A stretch of 64,000 bases of DNA, taken from positions 1 to 64,000 of the forward strand of contig QEYB01001463.1 in assembly GCA_017562135.1 (NCBI GenBank), in the 5' to 3' direction. Every line of letters starts with the position of its first letter. The stretch's first letter is position 1. This document shows, piece by piece, positions 1-11,985 of the stretch. A model generated the notes under the pieces. The model did not search any database, was not told the origin of the DNA, and saw nothing but the letters and a program-made list of their open reading frames with translations. The DNA is from Dipylidium caninum. Its lineage: Eukaryota > Platyhelminthes > Cestoda > Cyclophyllidea > Dipylidiidae. A program made the position numbers and the translations under genes.

Positions 1-2315
1 GGGAGAGAGATTTCGCGATTATTCACGCATTCATATCATTCATTCAGTGCAGGTCATTTCATTACATTTTCATTTTGCCTACTTTGAGTGGGCTGTCCTT
101 GGCTCAGTAATCCAACTGAACGCGGTGGCCGATTGATGGGTCCTTTCACTGGTTGGTCTAGTTTTGGTGATGTTTCTTTAGATGTGAATTGCTATCTCCC
201 TATAGTCCAATAACTTCCACTCTTCTCATATTCATCCTCCGTGACGCCCGTTAATGTCAACTGGAAGATAGAAGGAGGCAATGGTGGCAGGGTGGTGTAG
301 GGAACGGGCTTCGAAGTTAGGATAAAGGGGGAGTTGTGTTGGGCGGTGTTGAAAGGCCAATTCTCGGAGGAAACCTGCTTCTTGTTTTGCGCGATTGTGC
401 GCGCCTGTTGTATTTTGTCGTGCAAGTGTGGTGATATGCGTTTGAGAAGAGAGCCTTTACTCTGGATTTTAGGGTAGGGATTTAAACGAGGCTGGAAATT
501 ATTGCGGCGATTTTTGAAATGTGTTCGGAAACACTGGTGGGAAGCGTCAGAAATTCTCCACGTCGGTGTGCAATCTCTTTTGCGGAGCACTGTTTGGCCG
601 TAAAGCGCAGCAATGTAGTGGATAGTCAGAATGCACTTTGATCTTAACAGACTAGTATGTTCTTCGTTTGACCGGAAAAGAGAAGATGATCAAGGATAAG
701 GAAGTGAACTGAGAGGTATATTTTCTATTAAGCCAAAAGAGGCGTCAATCGTATTCGCTTTTGCACTTCTCTCTCACAATGCAATTCTACACATCATCCA
801 CATGCATCCCAGTATTGAGAACAAATTTGGTGTTAAATCGAAGAAGATGCTGAAGTACTCATTAGATCCACTCAGATTTTTAGCCGTGCCCACTGTTAAT
901 TTGGAACCTAAGTGTCTCTATGTCATTTTAAATTGTTGAGTAACCCATCACTAGTGTCGGAGGGAGGAAAGATTAATGCATCACATGGTCTCACCAACTC
1001 TTCCATTCAAAACAAACTTTTGCGGTGTAGATGTTCCACAAGGGACAGCCTTTCCATCGCTTTTCAGTTTCGCACGGCGTAATTTAACCCATATTAGATG
1101 TTCCCTATTGTCAACTGCCCAGCCTTCAAAAGACTTACCATTTTCATACTTCACCTCATCCTCCCTTGAAGTCAGGCGTACGCTCCTTTTCTGATACCTT
1201 AACATATAACGAACATTCATGTTCTAGGCTACGCTGGGAGCGCAGAGAGAGGGGCGAATGTTAATGAATACGAACAATCAAGTCAACACATTGGCTAACT
1301 GATAGACTGATTGCAAACGAGAGATAAGTATTGACTGTATGTGTCATCAGGAGCCATTTGTTTGTCTGCCTGCAAGCAATTTGGTCCTAGGTTTTTTTTT
1401 GTTCACCATCCGCCCTTCTCTCCTCTGCATTCACCGACATTTTTGTAAGGTGATTCCTAGTGGAAGTTGTGCGCGTTACGGTTATCCATGTCCAACCGCC
1501 AAATGCTACTACCAGTTGCCTTTCGTTCACGTTTCATCACGGACTGAGGCCTTGGTTTCATAAGCCAACTAACAATTATGTCGTAGTCAGGTGTACAGGA
1601 GGTAGGTTAGAAAATGAAATGTCTCACAGTTACTTCCTGAGTTGAATTTATTGCAGAGGGCGCCCAGCAATCCAGAGCTATAAGTTGCTGCATAAAGAGA
1701 AAGACGTTTGCAATCAAGGCTTGCCTTCGTAGGGTGAATTATGATTAATGAGTTGGTTAGAATTAAAGGAGGAAATCAATGCAAGCTGGATGCACCAGTT
1801 GTTTTAACGTGCTAAACACTCAAAACTTCTCTCACCTCACATTTCTCGGGGTCGTTTCCTTGGTGGTCTGGTTAGGAAGGGAAGTAGGAGGGGGTAGCAG
1901 AAAGACCCACTGAATACCCCTTTTTTGCCTAACAAACTTCATCGTCATATAATGTGGTGAAAGGGAATGCAACGGCGCAGATTTTACGTAAGAAGCAGTT
2001 AGGTCGAAGACTGCCGAAATGTCGCAGAGATGGTCAGGATGAAAACGTTAACCTTCAAAGATCGATGAAGTGAGGAGAAATCGGCGTCCTGGAGGACTCC
2101 AAACACGGAGGGGTGCTCATGCTCGTACATTTACGCCTTTGTCACACATGAATGTTTTTCCCAGAACGCCTGCTCCTCCTTTCAATGACTCCTGGCGGTC
2201 ATGCCCCTACTTTTGGAAAGCAGGGCTATATCTGCCATTTAAAACGAAAAGACTGTTTTGGCTACACCGTCCGCATCTGGACCTTACTGATAGATAAATA
2301 AGCGATTTATTCACA
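1..2315. other. No gene recognised
   Basis: Only short open frames on both strands, without family resemblance, splice-supported models or RNA-gene folds that I could see. Confidence 0.5.
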
Positions 2316-2700
2316 GTGGAGCATGTGCGGTTGATTTTGTTCACAGCGGCAGAGAGAAATCGTGGAGTACACTTTGCAGTTTGCCTCCTCAATCAAGAAT
2401 TGTGGACCACATTGTTTGTCGGGACACATGTCTACATCTGCCATGTGCGCACGCTGCTATTCATACAGGGGCAAATGCATTGTAGCTTGCCGCAGTTCAT
2501 ACCTCTTCGTCCGAATTGGCAATCGTCGTTGTGTCTGTCACTATTTCCGCGCACTCCATCTCACATCTCGACTCGAAATCGAGTGACAACATAACTGACT
2601 GCTTCGGAGAATGATACGCATCAACTGGTCATATTTCCCACCTCCCTGTAGTCAACGTTCAGCAACCACCTTGTGGGTCGAAAATACAAGCGAAAACAGA
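2316..2700 (+). repeat. Diverged direct repeat, copy 1
   Basis: Matches 33500-33910: CACATTGTTTG with flanking GGGACACATGT, CATTGTAGCTTGC/CATCGTAGCTTGC, and a shared end GCTGGTCATATTT/ACTGGTCATATTT then CTGTAGTCAAC. Function unknown. Confidence 0.55.
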
Positions 2701-2919
2701 TGGTTTGAGTTCACTAAGCACCTCCTCCCCGTTATCCTGCTCTATAAGTGTTTGCGCTCGCCAGTTACAATCATCCAGTGGTGACTTCCAGCAGTACAGC
2801 TGAGGAATACTTCCATTGTGCACCTTGTCTTCCTGCTCCACCAGGAAGACAACGCACGAGATAAAAGTATGAACCCATAGGTTAAAACTCGTGAGTAAGA
2901 CTACATCCCCGAAACTCAA
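2659..2919 (-). pseudogene. Unassigned anchor-like ORF, duplicated in inverted orientation
   Basis: An 86-codon minus frame: SFGDVVLLTSFNLWVHTFIS, CVVFLVEQEDKVHNGSIPQL, YCWKSPLDDCNW. The inverted copy near 61995-62150 keeps SFGDVVLLMSFNL, VHTFILCV and, after a frameshift, HNGSIPQLYCWK. The hydrophobic stretch could be a type II anchor. The frame lies downstream of the type III exon 2, so it would belong to a different gene or be a chance open frame in a duplicated block. Confidence 0.3.
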
Positions 2920-3239
2920 CTTCCAAGTATCCTCTATTCTTACCTCCCTTTCTCTGTCACCAACATTCCATTCCCCACCGGAAATAAGAGAAGTAATTAC
3001 CCACTATCCCAGATGAAATGAAGTACCTTTAAGGGAATGAAGAAAATGAAAGTAGGCTTTTTAAACAAATCAAAAAACGTGGAAAGATAACGAAAGGGAT
3101 GACATGCGCAAAGTGTTCGACGGGCGCAATCAGGGGTGTTCGACCAATTTTATCTCACTCGAGAAAAAAACTCGGATCGTACATGCTCACCTCATTGAAT
3201 GCGAAACTTTGCAGTCTTGAAGTCAAAGCTCCAAACATT

Positions 3240-5290
3240 TACATCGCCTAGAGAGAAATGGTGACGCGTACAATACGTTCCACTCGCGAAGTAATTGTGC
3301 AAAAGCGTGCAAATATGGAACACGTGCTATGCAGCAATGTTCGCGATAGGAAGCTTACCTCCTCTTCAACATTGACTGATATGTCATGTCGCAGACAGCC
3401 AAAGTGACTAAGCATCAAACACCATCTCGTCTCCTCAGGCACTGGTCCTCACAGACGCATCCACTGAAGAGAGATTCACTCTGTGATCATCGTCCATGAA
3501 TGAGGAAAAATCTCCACCTTGCTCAATCCACATAGGACTGACATCCAATAGTTAATGGTGACGCATTTGAATGATAGGTTGTAAACACGTATCATCGTAG
3601 TCCCAAGTAAATTGTCGTCGTAGAGAGCAATTTTCTCCTCAACCTTCGCCATCATCTTCTCAATCTCACCATCCAATGTCTCCAACTCGTCTCCAAATGT
3701 GTCTGTTCGTTTTAATCGCATAATTATCGCCATCGACGCAGCATTCACCGCGATATCAGGGGATTCCGAAACTGCAGATGTGGCGAAATTTGAGCTCAGA
3801 TGCAGGACCATATTAAGACGCATTGCAATCGTAGAAGGACTGATGCACACAGGAGCAAGGTATGCCATTTCCTCACGAGAAAGACAATTTCGTGCTTGTA
3901 GTTATTGTGGCAGACAGCGCTGCCTGAGGCGAGGACACGGAAGAGTTTCGCGGAGCTGATATTATGCCTCTCCAATCCTCGCACGGAACACTGAGTTTGC
4001 CACGAAGCTACACACGACGTCAAGACTCGTGCGCTGCAATACGCGACCATCCACCAAACCCGAAGTAAGAAGACAGGATGAACATGAGTGAAGTTCGCCT
4101 CCTGCCACCATTCTTGCACTCGCCATCTTTACGTGAAGTGGCCGTGTGGGTGACGCAGTTTCTCAGAACAAGCGGCAATAGACTCTCATCAGCCCTGTTC
4201 CTTTCTGAGATGGCGGCATTCTGGTGTCCTTTCCAGTTCGTTCACGTAGCTATCGCCCATGTCTTCGGAGCAATGGAAGACTCGACCATTCATCGCCTAC
4301 CCTAGCACGCATTTCATTCGAGGCATCTCCATCGACTGCTCCATCACAGGCTAAATAACCTAAATCACCTTGCCCTGCCTTGCTGCCTCACTCGCACAAT
4401 GCTCTCCACATTTCTCAGTGGAAGCACAACCGGTCACCTTAAAGGCTCCCCTTTGAAGCATCGAGTCATCCGCCTCACCTCTGCTCACCTTCTCACTCTT
4501 TTCCTCTGTATTCCTCCTCTCGTCACACTGCATCTCCTCCTACGTTGTTCCACTCGGCTCTGAGATAATTAATTGCAGGTGTACGGTTGAATGACAGAAG
4601 CTATGAGGCGGCGGCGACGACGACGGTGACTAAAGAGGGTGACACGTTCCCAACATCGTACGAAGTGCCATAAGGACAGGGCATATGCTTGCACAAATGT
4701 GAGTCAGTTCACTCTCCTCTAAGTCGCTGCCAAACATTCTACTTACATACCTTCGAAGGTTCATGTTAACCAAAATACTCCATTGTAAATGGGGAAAGGG
4801 TGGGAACTTCGTTGAAGTAAGGCCTAGGGAGGGCGATTCTTTTCGCACACCGCACGAAGCGTGCTCCCTAATCATGAGCACGCCGTACTCCTCCTCGCCA
4901 TATTCCATCTCGCCTTGAATAAATTTAAATTCCTTATGCCTACTGATGAGTTAACCATCCTTGTCGCCATCAAGCGCACCTTTACATTCATTTCAGTGCT
5001 CAAGGAAAGGCCAAATGTGTGTACATTGGAAACATATCCGAACTTCTGTCTTCTGTCACAATAGGTCCCACTACAATTGCACAAGAAGTCTGTCCTGTTG
5101 AATCCCTGTATTGCTGTGTTGCGGGTGTTGTAGACCATGCAATTACAGCCTCCAGTTGATTCCACTCCACCGCTGAAGCTTCTGCTCTTCTCTTATCTAA
5201 TTCCCTATTGCTAAAACACAATTCACGCACAAATGCACGACCAGTCAAACTTAAGAATGAAAGAGGACACCTGCGATTCCTCAACTTCAC
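3240..5290 (-). pseudogene. GT31 type III pseudogene, two exon relics
   Basis: Minus strand. The exon-2 relic (about 4060 to 3240) follows an ATTGCAG acceptor-like site. It reads VLTSCVASWQTQCSVRGLER, KLFRVLASGSAVCHNN, KHEIVFLVRKWHT, then DELETLDGEIEKMMAKVEEK, IALYDDNLLG, YNLSFKCVTINYWMSVLCGL and PEETRWCLMLSHFGCLRHDI, broken by frameshifts and stops. The plus-strand copy at 60840-61700 aligns block by block. Exon-1 relic, about 5290-4640: FNRTDFLCNCSGTYCDRRQK, FGLSLSTEMNVKVRLM and MFGSDLEESELTHICA. The same residues are kept in the inverted copy at 59790-60290, so both were once coding. Assignment to GT31 rests on the IALYDDxLL...YEDxYYNLSFK region and gene layout; the DDD site is not recognisable here. 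Confidence 0.6.
4701..5236 (+). repeat. 536-bp direct repeat, copy 1
   Basis: No difference seen from 15167-15702. On the right the similarity continues, much diverged, to about 5620 and again from 6788. On the left it stops abruptly at 4701. The contrast between an identical core and a diverged flank suggests a recent copy or gene-conversion tract over an older duplication. Confidence 0.85.
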
Positions 5291-7640
5291 TCTTATTCAG
5301 GTCTCTACCCCAAGCTTGATGAGGACGTTTGGTTCTCCATTTGAATGACTACGAACTGAAAATGTTATGTGTGCATTATACAGGCGAGAAAGAAAAGGCG
5401 GCTTACTATTTTGGATGTTCCCTTGGCAGGTATGTTAATGTGAGACTACCAGCATGGTAGCATTCGACCGCTGATGAGTTAACGAATTTCACCTGTACTA
5501 ACATGAGTGGTGAATATTCTTTCTTTTCCTCGCACACTCCTCCTGATCGAAGATGCTGTCGACATGATATAACGGGATCCCTAACTGAAAAGTCACTAGT
5601 CCAGGGTTGACATCCTCGTTCATCTAACTATACATTGTGTAGGCCGTCGACCGATCCAATTACCCGAGAAAATACATGGGAATAATCGGACATTTTGCAC
5701 TATGGAGTCTCCTCACATGAAAGATACAACTTCCTCTTGGGAGATCGGGAAACGGGACCGTGCTTCACCACTAGAGCAAATCGTATGTCCTCCATTTGGC
5801 AGTGAGAATTGAGGCAAGAAACCGCGTCAACAGTGAAATGTGTACTTCATGGTCGTGGTCGATTATCACGAAGACGTCTCCATGACATTTGTTTCCCATG
5901 TTAAATGATAATATGCATCCTCATTGTCCGCCAGTATAGTGTCGTCTTCTTTCTCTGTTTCTTGGTCCATTCTCATCTTCACTTCTCTTTGTCTGTCCGT
6001 CTATTTGTCTAACAGGTGTCTCTCATCCAGCCAGCCCATGACCCCACATTTCCCACGCCTCCTCGGCTTTCCTATGCTGAATACGGCTTCCCAATTGTAG
6101 GTTGGTTGAGGTCTTTCCATTAATAATGCGTGAATGCACAACCTAATGCTCCTTGCTTGCCTACCGCAAATACCGCTCTTCCCACTATGACGAGCCGTAG
6201 TGAGTACCTCCTATGCAGACGTGTTTGCTGCTTACTAAACCTTAAATAGGTGCAATTGTGATGCTGCACCTGAAATGGAGCATGTGTCACTACCTTATTA
6301 CGTTCGATATTGGTAAAAGAACAGTAGTTGGGTGCGTGGTCTGACAATCTACTTCATAATCATTGGGGTCTGCAGTTAAAGTGAGCAAATTTCTCATCCG
6401 TTTCAGTAAGGGCCACAAACTTCTAATCGTTTACGCATCGAGTGTAATTTCAGCTTTATCAAGTCCTCAACTTTAGCCGTATGGGTAATTACTAGGAAAG
6501 CATAAGAACTCAAATTGCATTCAATTTCTCTGCGCGAAGACTTAGGCTAGGAACAGGACAACCATATTTGATGGCTTTGATCGGAACATCCTGGTGGTAA
6601 GTGCAATAAACGTTGGGATGCCATGCTAGCTTTCGTATAAGTCTAGAAATATTTGCAATTTCTTCTCCGAGCAAATCATCTCACCATTTCGTTGCTTCAT
6701 TAAAACGGTTGTATAGGGATAGGCTGCAGGTGTGGTGTTGATCGTCGCAATTGGGTACAGGCTGAACCAGAGCGCAACATTGAGGAGGACGGTTCCGGTA
6801 AGAACACCTTCCACACTCTTCTTTGGCTATTTTCAACTCTCCACTTGACGCAGCTACGATCCCGTTTTCCCCCTGTTCGAGTGGGCGTGGTAAAGCGCGG
6901 TCATAAACCGATTGCCAGATAGAGGACACCGACGCCTGACCGGTGTAGGAGGCGAACGCAACCTTATCGGCATCCGCTTCGGTATCTAATCCACCATGGA
7001 ATGAGCATGTGCTGCAATGTTTGGCATCTCCAGTTTGCTATATGTTGGTCAGAGCAATGACTACAGTCTTCTTGGTGGGGGTGGAGCATTGGTATCGAGA
7101 GGGTTTAGTAGAGACTGTTAGTGGAAGTAGAGGCGAGTCAATGGGGCTGGGGACCTTAACTAACTTAGGCAATTCTGTGCATCTAGTCTTCCCAAATACA
7201 ACTAAAAGACGTACCCAAACCATCGCGACTTGATTAGGCTAAGCCAACTGGACCATGCAACTCTCATCATGTGTCTCCGCGTGAGCTCTTTTCCAAATGC
7301 GTTCCCCATAAAACACCATCATATGACCCCTCTTGGTCCTCTCCGAGACGTCAATTGATTTATCAAAACCTCTTTATGATTTTCTAAAGCCATAAATGTG
7401 AGAAAGAGTAATCTCTGTTGTTATAACATGGGATACAATCACGGCGCTGCTTGACTCAAATTTCGCGTTCTCGCGTAGCAAATGTGAATAAAGCCTTAAA
7501 GTTCAGAGCTGCAAAGAAATATTGACACACCTCGGTGCGCTAACCTTCACTACCGAATTGGCGTTGATTTACGGTGAATGACTTTGTATTCGGTGATTCT
7601 AACGCATTCAGTTAATGCCATTAGTGTTCAAAAAAACTGA
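5237..7640 (+). repeat. Non-coding duplicated block, copy 1
   Basis: Diverged copy of 15703-17400. Shared landmarks: CCAGCATGGTAGCATTCGAC, GTAAGAACACCTTCCACACT, ATCTAATCCACCATGGA and GACTCAAATTTCGCGT. The segment 5620-6786 has no counterpart in copy 2 (about 1.15 kb insertion here or deletion there). No protein-level conservation was seen. Confidence 0.6.
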
Positions 7641-9175
7641 GTAATGACACCGATTGGTTCTGGGGGCGGAGGACTCATTTCAGCTTAAACCCAGTAAGAG
7701 AGTGCGTGAGTACGACAATTCATACCCCACTCATCGCTCCCTCATGAGTGGGAGAGATGGTATTCTGGTTGATTTGTCCAAAACTTCAAGTTCTCTGCTC
7801 ACTTCATTTACATCTCAACCAGGCTTTCACTAGCCACCATTGCCACAACGCCACCATTTGTGCCTGCCTCACCACAGGTTTCATTGAATTTCACCTTACA
7901 CATGTGAGACTGCCATTATCCTTCTATGTTCGCCGGGCAATTACGAAAAATTTCTACGAGCGGGAGCACTTTGTGCAATGAGTGCACACCAAAAATCATT
8001 CTCTCGTCGCCATCCGTGAACGGTAGACTAACCTCCTACGATGCAAATCCGAATGGCATTTGGTAATGTCGCCTTGTGGGATAACGCATTATTTCGTTAT
8101 TTGCTTCTCGTCACATTGCTTGGCGAGACACTCTTTCCTCCTCTCAGCGCACTAACACCGTTTTTCTGTCGACCAATTCCCCTCTATGTTCGCGTTTGTG
8201 TAGTGCGGTCCGAGAAAATTCAGCACACTAGGTTATTTCACAACACTGCTCTGCGACCCCTTATGAGTGGGCCACAGTTACTAAGTTGCCCATATTATGC
8301 CCGTCCATTTCGCTTGTTCGAGTTTTACAAACACGACTACTCGCCCATGCAAAATTGCTAAACTATTTTAACGGACACAGTGGAACCACTGGTCCGAGAA
8401 AAATGAATACGGTGGTATGTGTTGTGGTATTCTGTGGTCCTCTTTCCACAACATATTTCAAATACCCCAACCACATGAGGGTGGGCTCATTAGCCTACTT
8501 CGAAGTCATTTCAACATGTAGTTTATCGTTGCGAAATGGTATGTATTCTTGCTCCGAAGGCGGCTTATCTAATGGGGCTCTACTCTTGTCGTGCCATGGG
8601 GAAAATTTTTCAATGCTTCCAACACTGACTAAAAGCCATGCTCTAGCTCAATTAATATCAAAAATGAGGAGCTGAATTGGCATCCACCTATATCTTCATG
8701 TTCCGGCCACAGGACATATATAACGTCAGAACAGGCAATCCTCGTCGCATTCCTCTCATAGTGAAAGCATCCCGAAATGCGTATGTAGGCACTACTACAG
8801 CCAACATAGATTCATTTTTTCTCACATTCACCTGCTAGTGGAGAAGAAGCCCTCAAAATTTTTCTCAATACACCGACTCAAGCGTTGCATCGCATTACGT
8901 TATTGCATCGAAGTTGTTTGCCTTTCGGCGGAGGAAAGTAGAATATCGGTAGTGTGTACCACCTTACTGTCATGATCGCAAGCGAGAAGTGAATGTCTCA
9001 TTCGTAGCAATCGTAGCAACGCGAAAAATGTGAACTTGAAAGTAAGATTTGAGTAAAAGCTACATATACTGAAATTGAGGGCCTCAGTGATGGTAATAAC
9101 TACTTGTCGGGTATGTGGTGCGCACAAGTTAGGAAGATGTTGGCTAAAGTCGGCGGCGTAGTCAGCTGACAAAAG
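7641..9175. other. No gene recognised
   Basis: Two plus-strand frames of 106-129 codons (8041-8675) have no recognisable motif and no second copy in the window. Treated as chance. Confidence 0.45.
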
Positions 9176-11985
9176 CATGTAGGACTTCTCAAGTTGGTAG
9201 ATCCCAAACTTTTATGATTTGAGAGAGCGTCTACCATCATGCACATCTCCTATTGTCCATTTGACTGCCGCACTTATGCGGCGTCCAAAGTATTTAATCA
9301 ACGGTTTTTTGCGATGCGGCCCAAGGATCATGAGAGAACATAGCCTTCGCCTTCTCAGGAAGACCCCAACCCAGGTGATGAGGTAGAAAAAATAGTCACC
9401 ACCAATGAAAGATGTCTTTTCCTCTTCTTGATGATGTCTGTCAAGACGATTGACCACTGTTGTGCCGGAAATGCCTTGCAGACTACGTGAACAATAGAAA
9501 AATATTTGCTAGAGTTAGTCACTTGGTCTGCATATACCGGTGCCATAGCAACCATGGCGGGTCGTTTGGCCTTATTTAAAATATCGTATTCTTCGTGATC
9601 AAATGTGGTGCCCAAATGTCGTTGCGAAATGCCTAACTTGAAGGCCACGAGTCCGAGGTAGACATCCTCGTGCATGTAATTGTGCTTTGTGTACGCGGCC
9701 GCGATCGCCATGTCGTCAACGATATCGGCACCAAAAAACTGAGAAAAGCCCCTGGGATATGGACACATATAAGGCCAGGGAACCTCGACGTGTGCAAGGT
9801 ACAGCTTTGATGCCGGTGTTCGGATGGCCAAGTCTCTCTCCGCAATATACCCATAAATGGCAGTCCTCAGATGCTTCTTTTTCAGTCGATAACTTGAAGG
9901 CCTGAATCATTGACAGATTCATGCGATGATCGTCGTCTATCGTCATGAAGAAATCATTATGATTCTTGTCACAGAATCCCGACATCCAACGGAGATTAGT
10001 AATCGTTTTCCAAGTCAGGTTGTAATAGGTGTCTTCATAGTCCGCCAGAAGAATGTCATCATATTTGGCAATTTCATCGTTGATTTGTGTGACAAACGTC
10101 GAGTCCTCTTCCTTCGTAGTTTTTGTAATATGTCACCCCCTGGTGAAGTTAGATTCATGCGATGACCAGATCGATTGAAATATCTTCCGCCGTGCTTCCG
10201 AGGCAGTCCGACACTGAACACGTAGCCGACTCGGAAGGAGGGGAAGAGAACTGCCTGGCGATTCAATGAATGCTCGAAATTCCTTCCTCGCCTCCGCGTT
10301 GTACACTGCGTTCTTGACCACTACAATAAGAATCCGTGACGTTTACCGTTGGCACAGACAGATTTGCTGGTCTTAAGAATCCGCATTGGAAAGTTTGTAG
10401 ACGGGTGCCTGCGAGAAAGAGAGAAAAGGAAAAAGTGACGTCCCAGAGCTCTTTCTATTGAGCAGCGGATTCTGTCACAAATTGGGGCTCAGAATAAACT
10501 GGGCTCTTATACGTAAGTGAGAAGAGGAGGCTCTACAAACAAATAAGGTACCAGAACGAGTCATGAGTAATGTTTTGTAAGAATTGCAGAAAAGTCGAGG
10601 AATACAGATTAATGGAAGATTTTCATAAGGTAAAGCCACTCAGGATGGAAACCGAAAATCCGTGAGACTAACAGCAATGGCACAAATAACCACTTTGAGG
10701 AGAGATTCTAAGTGCTCTTCCGCTGTCACAGTATACGGTGGGTTTAGTGGAAAATCATGCTACAGAACTGGGATTGGAACTGACCTTAAGTGGGGCAAGT
10801 TGGAGTACATCTCAGACTCTTAAAATTTAAGGTAAGATTTATCGAAAAACCATGAATATGCATTGGAATTTATAATCTCATCACTAATCACATGTCAAAT
10901 TGAGCGCGATCGCTACACATAGGATCCGCTCCACGTCAACAGATCTCAATACTACTGGCAGCTAGTTCAGGTAACCTGCAAGCCTACTTCCTTGAATGGC
11001 AACCAGAATAGGGAAACCGAACATCATTCGCTAGCTCATGACAAGAGATCAGAGAAACAAATCTGTCCTGAATGAGGCACCATGTGGTGGGATATGGGTC
11101 ATTGCTGCGAAGTGAGTCCTTCTTGCTTAAACTCATTCCATTCCGAAACTACAGTATTTAACTTCCTTTGACTGATAGTGCAAGAAATCAGCCGTGGTTT
11201 TCACCTGCAATCTTCTATACTAGTATGACATACGGAACTCCTTATTGGTACTCGATGTTCTCGTGAAAGGGGAAAAGCTTGGATGTACCATTTTGGCCCA
11301 ACATTACTAATTCATCTGGAATTTCTGTGTCTTACTTACCACATTCACAGGCTTGCCACGTTTAATATTCTGCACAATCAATCCCATGTTCAACGTCTTG
11401 TGGATAAGTGCGACATATGTTCGGAAACTTCATATTTTTCCACATCATGTGTGGAAGTTGTGAGAGGTCATAAAATGTGACTGTGGTGTTATTCGGCGGG
11501 GCGAGAAAAAGGTCACTGAGGAGATATTTTTTTTGGCTGGTCTGTTGAAGCTTGGATACGCTCCACCTGAACACAAAGCATTATGTTGTACATGCCGTCA
11601 ACTTCAATGTCTCTTCGATTTGATGGCGGCCACTTGCAAGATGTCGGCCAGTCACCTTTCAACTTGAGGAATTTCGACAACCCGTATAGTGGAGGAGGAC
11701 AATGCAAATAGCGAGGATCCAGAACTTGCACCAAGGATTGACCTTTACCTTCATGACTCTGTGTTTAGGATGGGACCCAGTGATGACAGTGAATGAACAA
11801 TGGAGCGAGTAACATCACTTTCAAATACATGTAAATAGACAATGCTGGAGAACTGAGAGTGTAGTGAAATATTTAGTGGATACCCATTGGTGGAATAACG
11901 GCAGTGTGTGAGTGCATAAACAATAACAACTTCCATTTATATACCGCCGTTAAGTTAATCGAATTGAATTTGGGGTGCCTGAGTC
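9176..11985 (+). repeat. Type II block, copy 1
   Basis: Contains the type II pseudogene and its intron and 5' flank. Colinear diverged copies lie at 43209-45982 and 52240-54385; a tail-only copy lies at 50640-51000. Shared non-exonic landmarks include the region near 10930-11100 with 44590-44760 and 53700-53960. Confidence 0.65.
9355..11754 (-). pseudogene. GT31 type II pseudogene, two exons, multiply frameshifted
   Basis: Exon 1 (11754 to 11340, minus): ATG then KVKVNPWCKFWILAICIVLL, a membrane anchor, followed by two in-frame stops. The same frame later gives KKYLLSDLFL and TFYDLSQLPHMMW, matching the type I stem motif (F-x-D-L-x-x-[IL]-P-x-x-x-W). The donor is G|GTAAGT at 11340/11339. Exon 2 starts after CTCGCAG at 10408. 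It shows FPMRILKTSKSVCANGKRHG, VVKNAVYNAEARKEFRAF (the family's LLxxVKSA region), GLPRKHGGRYFNRSGHRMNL, YDDILLADYEDTYYNLTWKT, FMTIDDDHRMN (DDD intact), EVPWPYMCPYPRGFSQFFG, DMAIAAAYTKHNYMHEDVYL and GLVAFKLGI, ending at 9355. At least four frameshifts (near 10325, 10235, 10115 and 9838) separate these blocks. The catalytic residues look canonical, so decay followed a functional period. Confidence 0.8.

Larger units (their letters stand above)
2650..5330 (+). repeat. Type III block, forward copy
   Basis: Diverged block repeated in inverse orientation at 59690-62160. Matching landmarks include the anchor-like ORF, both type III exon relics, and the segment 4130-4310 with 60520-60700. Order is preserved throughout. 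Confidence 0.65.
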
